A DNA stretch of 64,000 nucleotides from Bacteroidota bacterium (lineage in GTDB: Bacteria; Bacteroidota; Bacteroidia; 2-12-FULL-35-15): the NCBI GenBank assembly GCA_947479085.1, contig CANJYB010000008.1, positions 62,001 to 126,000 on the forward strand, given 5' to 3'. How positions within the stretch are numbered: position 1 is the stretch's first letter; the number at the start of each line of letters is the position of its first letter. Made by a program: the position numbers and the translations under genes. Below the pieces are notes generated by a model. The model was not told the DNA's origin, searched no databases, and worked only from the letters and a program-made list of their open reading frames with translations. Shown here piece by piece: positions 60,055 to 64,000 of the stretch.

Positions 60055-60062
60055 TATCTTTG
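60055..60062 (+). promoter_or_regulatory. Bacteroidota -7 box TATCTTTG upstream of tRNA
   Basis: TAnnTTTG match 12 bp before tRNA 5' end. Confidence 0.5.
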
Positions 60063-60074
60063 CGGCCGATAATT

Positions 60075-60151
60075 GGCTTCGTAGTTCAACTGGATAGAAT
60101 GGCAGATTCCGGTTCTGCAGGTTGGAGGTTCGAATCCTCTCGAGGTCACCA
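60075..60151 (+). tRNA. tRNA-Arg (anticodon CCG), CCA encoded
   Basis: ggcttcgtagttcaactggatagaatggcagattccggttctgcaggttggaggttcgaatcctctcgaggtcacca; all four stems pair by hand. Confidence 0.93.
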
Positions 60152-60159
60152 TAAAATAC

Positions 60160-61212
60160 TTAAAAAGGTACTTCCGTTTCTTTTACTTTATTAAAAGTTA
60201 ATTTTGAAATAGATTTCAATACTTCAGGTAGTTTTTTCACATCTCTTCCTTGTGTCATTACGGTAATTAAGTATGGTGAATTATTTAAATACACTATTCC
60301 TGATTCTGACAACTGATGAACGTTTGGATCTTTCCTGTCTCCCCATTCTCCAAATTTATGTGCCAGTTGCACATTTTCAGGCAACCCGCTTTGCATTCCA
60401 TCTTTAAAATCACATTGTGATAATAATTCTGCAACATACTCCGAATTACTTATTGTTAAATAACCCGAATTATAAATTACTTTTAAAAAAGCTGAATAAT
60501 CCTTAGCTGATATCTGGTAATTCATATCATGCACATCTGGCACTATTAAACCAAAATCAGAAAACATTTTTTTGAACGCTTCCAAATCTACATTTTCATT
60601 TAATAAATAAGTTGCATTATTATCTGAGAAGGCAACCATATACTTTAAAAGTTCTTTTATCGAATAACTTTTCCCCGGTTCTATCTGGTGAGAATTATAA
60701 GTCTGATGAGGAATGCCTCCCTTTGGTTGAGTAAATACTATTTTTTTGTCAAGCGTACCTGGATGCTTTTCTTCCATTGTCATATATGTAATCAGAATTG
60801 GAAGTTTAATCAACGAACCGGGATGATAATAATTATTCTCATTTATACTTATAAACTCACCTCCACTGCCTTGTCCGAGCAATTTTAAATATATTGACGC
60901 GTTATCTATTACTCCTGATTGTTTGTATACATCTAACTGACCAACTAATTCAGTTTTTAAATTTGCTAAGTGCCCTGTTTCACAGGTTTTATCAACATAT
61001 AGTAGTGGCTTAATATATTTATAACCTTCCAGTCGGTGCGAAACGGTACCACAGGATGGAACTACAGTTGGGGCGAGAGTTGCGGCAACAGCTGCAGATG
61101 TTGAATGAATCGGTGAACGTTTGAACTTTGCATAACAAACACTGAATGTTACTGCACTGCACAAAACTGACGAAATAAAAAGGCTCGAGAAACTAACTTT
61201 GTTGTTTAACAT
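60160..61212 (-). CDS. Class A beta-lactamase-like serine hydrolase
   Basis: YHPGSLIKLPILITYM (SxxK), FSDNNATYLL (SDN), LAHKFGEWGDRKDP (KxG-like). Confidence 0.85.
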   Translation of the reverse strand: MLNNKVSFSSLFISSVLCSAVTFSVCYAKFKRSPIHSTSAAVAATLAPTVVPSCGTVSHRLEGYKYIKPLLYVDKTCETGHLANLKTELVGQLDVYKQSGVIDNASIYLKLLGQGSGGEFISINENNYYHPGSLIKLPILITYMTMEEKHPGTLDKKIVFTQPKGGIPHQTYNSHQIEPGKSYSIKELLKYMVAFSDNNATYLLNENVDLEAFKKMFSDFGLIVPDVHDMNYQISAKDYSAFLKVIYNSGYLTISNSEYVAELLSQCDFKDGMQSGLPENVQLAHKFGEWGDRKDPNVHQLSESGIVYLNNSPYLITVMTQGRDVKKLPEVLKSISKLTFNKVKETEVPF

Positions 61213-61331
61213 ATTTCTGATTTATTTATTAGTGGTGCGAAATTACTTACTATTACACATTGAAAAAATAATTTAGTCGTAATTGCGTATAGCATAGACG
61301 AATAATGAATTCCCTGTGTTTTCAAGCAAAA

Positions 61332-61365
61332 AAAAAGTCCCGATATTATAATATCGGGACTTTTT
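61332..61365 (-). terminator. Intrinsic terminator of hppA
   Basis: AAAAAGTCCCGATATTATAATATCGGGACTTTTT. Confidence 0.88.
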
Positions 61366-61383
61366 CTTTTATTTCTTGTTGGT

Positions 61384-63975
61384 TTAATGCTTTTCAGCAC
61401 ATGCTGCTCCGCACTTTTTCATACATTCTTCTTTTGTTTTACAGCCATGCTCGCATCCTTCCATGCATGCACTTTCGTGTTTATCTCCACATGATGCACT
61501 TCCATGTTCCTTGCAACAAGCTTTTCCTCCTGCACTGCACATTTTCGAGCACTCTTTACATCCTTTTGATTCACATTCTTCGTGACATTTACCCATGCAT
61601 CCCTTCTCACATTTAATACCCATTTCCTTGCATTTATCCATACAGGCCTGAGAACAGTCTGTCATACCAGCATGTTCCATGCACATTGCTTTTTCTTCTG
61701 GTGAACACTTCATCGAATCGCAATACTTTGCACACTCTTCCTTGCTCATGTTCATGCACTTGTCCATGTCGCATTTCATTTCCATCTTGCAACATTCTGT
61801 TTTCATTTCTCCACATTCTCCTACCATTCCTTGTGCCGGGCTTTCAGCAATGTAAGGTGCTATTACCAATGATACAATAGACATTAACTTAATAAGGATA
61901 TTCATAGAAGGTCCTGAAGTATCTTTAAACGGATCTCCTACAGTATCTCCAGTAACCGATGCTTTATGTGGTTCCGATTTTTTGTAGAACATTTCTCCAT
62001 TAATCATTACTCCTTTTTCAAACGATTTTTTTGCATTGTCCCACGCACCTCCTGCATTGTTCTGGAAAATACCCATCAATACTCCCGATACAGTAACACC
62101 TGCCAATAAACCTCCTAACACTTCAGGTCCAAATGCAAACCCTACTAAAACTGGTGTAATCAAAGCAATGGCTCCCGGCAACATCATTTCTCTGATCGAT
62201 GCTTTAGTAGAAATTTCCACACATTTTTCATATTCCGGTTTGGCTTTGTACTCCATAATACCTGGTATTTCTCTGAATTGTCTTCTTACCTCGTTCACCA
62301 TATCCATTGCCGCACGACCAACAGCCGCTATTGCCAAGGAAGAAAATATAAACGGTATCATTGCCCCAACAAAAAGCCCTGCCAATACATTTGCTTTGTA
62401 AATATCAATAGCATGAATTCCTGCCACACCCACAAACGCTGCAAACAAAGCCAACGCAGTTAATGCTGCAGATGCAATTGCAAATCCTTTCCCAGCTGCT
62501 GCTGTGGTATTTCCCACTGCATCCAGGTTATCCGTACGTTCACGTACTTCCGGTGGCAATTGGCTCATCTCTGCTATCCCTCCTGCATTATCTGCTATCG
62601 GTCCAAAAGCATCTATTGCTAACTGCATTGCTGTTGTTGCCATCATACCTGCTGCTGCTATTGCCACTCCATAAAGTCCTGCAAAATGATATGAAACCAT
62701 AATACCTCCTGCCAATGTTAAAATAGGAATCACCGTTGATTCCATACCTACCGATAATCCACCAATAATATTGGTAGCATGTCCTGTTGCCGATTTTTGA
62801 ATAATAGACATTACAGGACGTTTTCCCATTGCAGTGTAATATTCTGTTACAATACTCATAATGGTACCTACCAAAAGACCCACCATGATGGAAATAAATA
62901 CATTAATATTTGTAAAGTCATACCCTCTAAGGCTCATATTCACAGGTAACATGTACATTACAATAAAATAACTTGCAATAGCAGTTAATATAATAGACGA
63001 CCAGTTACCAAGATTCAACGCCTTCTGCACACTGTCCTTTTCTCCTCTTATTTTTACAAACAAAGTTCCGATAATAGAAAACACAATACCCAATCCGCAA
63101 ATAACCATTGGCAATAATACAGGAGCAAAGCCATTAAAACCATCTATTGCCACACCATTAATTTTTGGCATTGTTATTTCCTGACCAAGAACCATAGTAG
63201 CCAATATGGTAGCCACATAACTTCCAAACAAATCTGCACCCATACCTGCCACATCACCCACATTATCTCCCACGTTATCAGCAATAGTTGCAGGGTTACG
63301 AACATCATCTTCCGGAATTCCTGCTTCCACTTTTCCTACCAAATCCGCCCCAACGTCAGCTGCCTTTGTATAAATACCACCACCCACACGCGCAAAAAGC
63401 GCAATAGACTCAGCACCAAGCGAAAAACCTGTTAATACTTCGATAGCAGTGCGCATTTGCTCACTGTCCACATCCACCACATTAAATATTTTAAGGAAAA
63501 TAATAAACAAACCTCCTAAACCAAAAACAGCCAAACCGGCTACTCCAAGTCCCATGACAGTACCTCCGGTAAAGGAAACTTTTAATGCCTTAGCCAAACT
63601 GGTGCGGGCAGCCTGAGTAGTACGTACATTAGCTTTGGTAGCTACTTTCATCCCGATATACCCAGCGGTAGCCGAAAACACAGCACCTATAATAAATGCA
63701 ATACAAATAATCCAACTCGAGTGAATAGGATGACCATGTATTTCATGTATTGAACCAGAAAAAGCCAATAAAGCGGCAGCAAAAATTACAAAAATGCTCA
63801 ACACTCTCCATTCTGCCTTCAAAAATGCCATTGCTCCTTTGGCAATATATCCTGCCAGCTCCTGCATATTGGCATCACCCGCATCCTGTTTGCTCACCCA
63901 GGCACTCTTTACAGCCATCACTATTAACCCTAAAATCCCTAAAACGGGAGCTAAATAAATAAAATACTCATTCAT
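61384..63975 (-). CDS. hppA: Membrane-bound ion-translocating pyrophosphatase with Cys-rich C-terminal extension
   Basis: [82 protein letters not shown]; tail 61387-61821 with 28 Cys. Confidence 0.96.
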   Translation of the reverse strand: MNEYFIYLAPVLGILGLIVMAVKSAWVSKQDAGDANMQELAGYIAKGAMAFLKAEWRVLSIFVIFAAALLAFSGSIHEIHGHPIHSSWIICIAFIIGAVFSATAGYIGMKVATKANVRTTQAARTSLAKALKVSFTGGTVMGLGVAGLAVFGLGGLFIIFLKIFNVVDVDSEQMRTAIEVLTGFSLGAESIALFARVGGGIYTKAADVGADLVGKVEAGIPEDDVRNPATIADNVGDNVGDVAGMGADLFGSYVATILATMVLGQEITMPKINGVAIDGFNGFAPVLLPMVICGLGIVFSIIGTLFVKIRGEKDSVQKALNLGNWSSIILTAIASYFIVMYMLPVNMSLRGYDFTNINVFISIMVGLLVGTIMSIVTEYYTAMGKRPVMSIIQKSATGHATNIIGGLSVGMESTVIPILTLAGGIMVSYHFAGLYGVAIAAAGMMATTAMQLAIDAFGPIADNAGGIAEMSQLPPEVRERTDNLDAVGNTTAAAGKGFAIASAALTALALFAAFVGVAGIHAIDIYKANVLAGLFVGAMIPFIFSSLAIAAVGRAAMDMVNEVRRQFREIPGIMEYKAKPEYEKCVEISTKASIREMMLPGAIALITPVLVGFAFGPEVLGGLLAGVTVSGVLMGIFQNNAGGAWDNAKKSFEKGVMINGEMFYKKSEPHKASVTGDTVGDPFKDTSGPSMNILIKLMSIVSLVIAPYIAESPAQGMVGECGEMKTECCKMEMKCDMDKCMNMSKEECAKYCDSMKCSPEEKAMCMEHAGMTDCSQACMDKCKEMGIKCEKGCMGKCHEECESKGCKECSKMCSAGGKACCKEHGSASCGDKHESACMEGCEHGCKTKEECMKKCGAACAEKH

Positions 63976-64000
63976 CTTTTAATTTGTTTTTTTGTTTAGT

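Overview
This 64 kb, AT-rich window looks like a Bacteroidota chromosome. Supporting signs are repeated T9SS type-A sorting domains, a PorZ-like protein next to recO, and TAnnTTTG-type promoters. Core genes include mutL, guaB, mtaB, lgt, recO, a membrane pyrophosphatase, tRNA-Arg(CCG), two rhomboids and an Nramp transporter. There is a cheR-cheB-hybrid histidine kinase cluster, a GH3/serine-hydrolase fusion, a PNGase F-like secreted protein, and several T9SS cargo genes, two of which are visibly disrupted. Best candidates for something unusual: (1) a three-gene MukBEF/MksBEF-like condensin operon (35.4-39.8 kb) with no adjacent JetD/MksG nuclease; (2) a protein made only of 11 tandem C-x3-H...C-x2-C zinc-finger-like repeats, flanked by repeat-rich DNA; (3) a membrane pyrophosphatase with a 145-aa C-terminal tail carrying 28 Cys; (4) three intergenic arrays with 21, 22 and 42 bp periods, about 2 or 4 helical turns, two of them with an internal dyad in the unit; (5) families of dispersed hairpin/MITE-like repeats concentrated at 8-9.5, 27.5-30.4 and 32.6-33.2 kb. 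All calls are from reading sequence and motifs; no database search was run.
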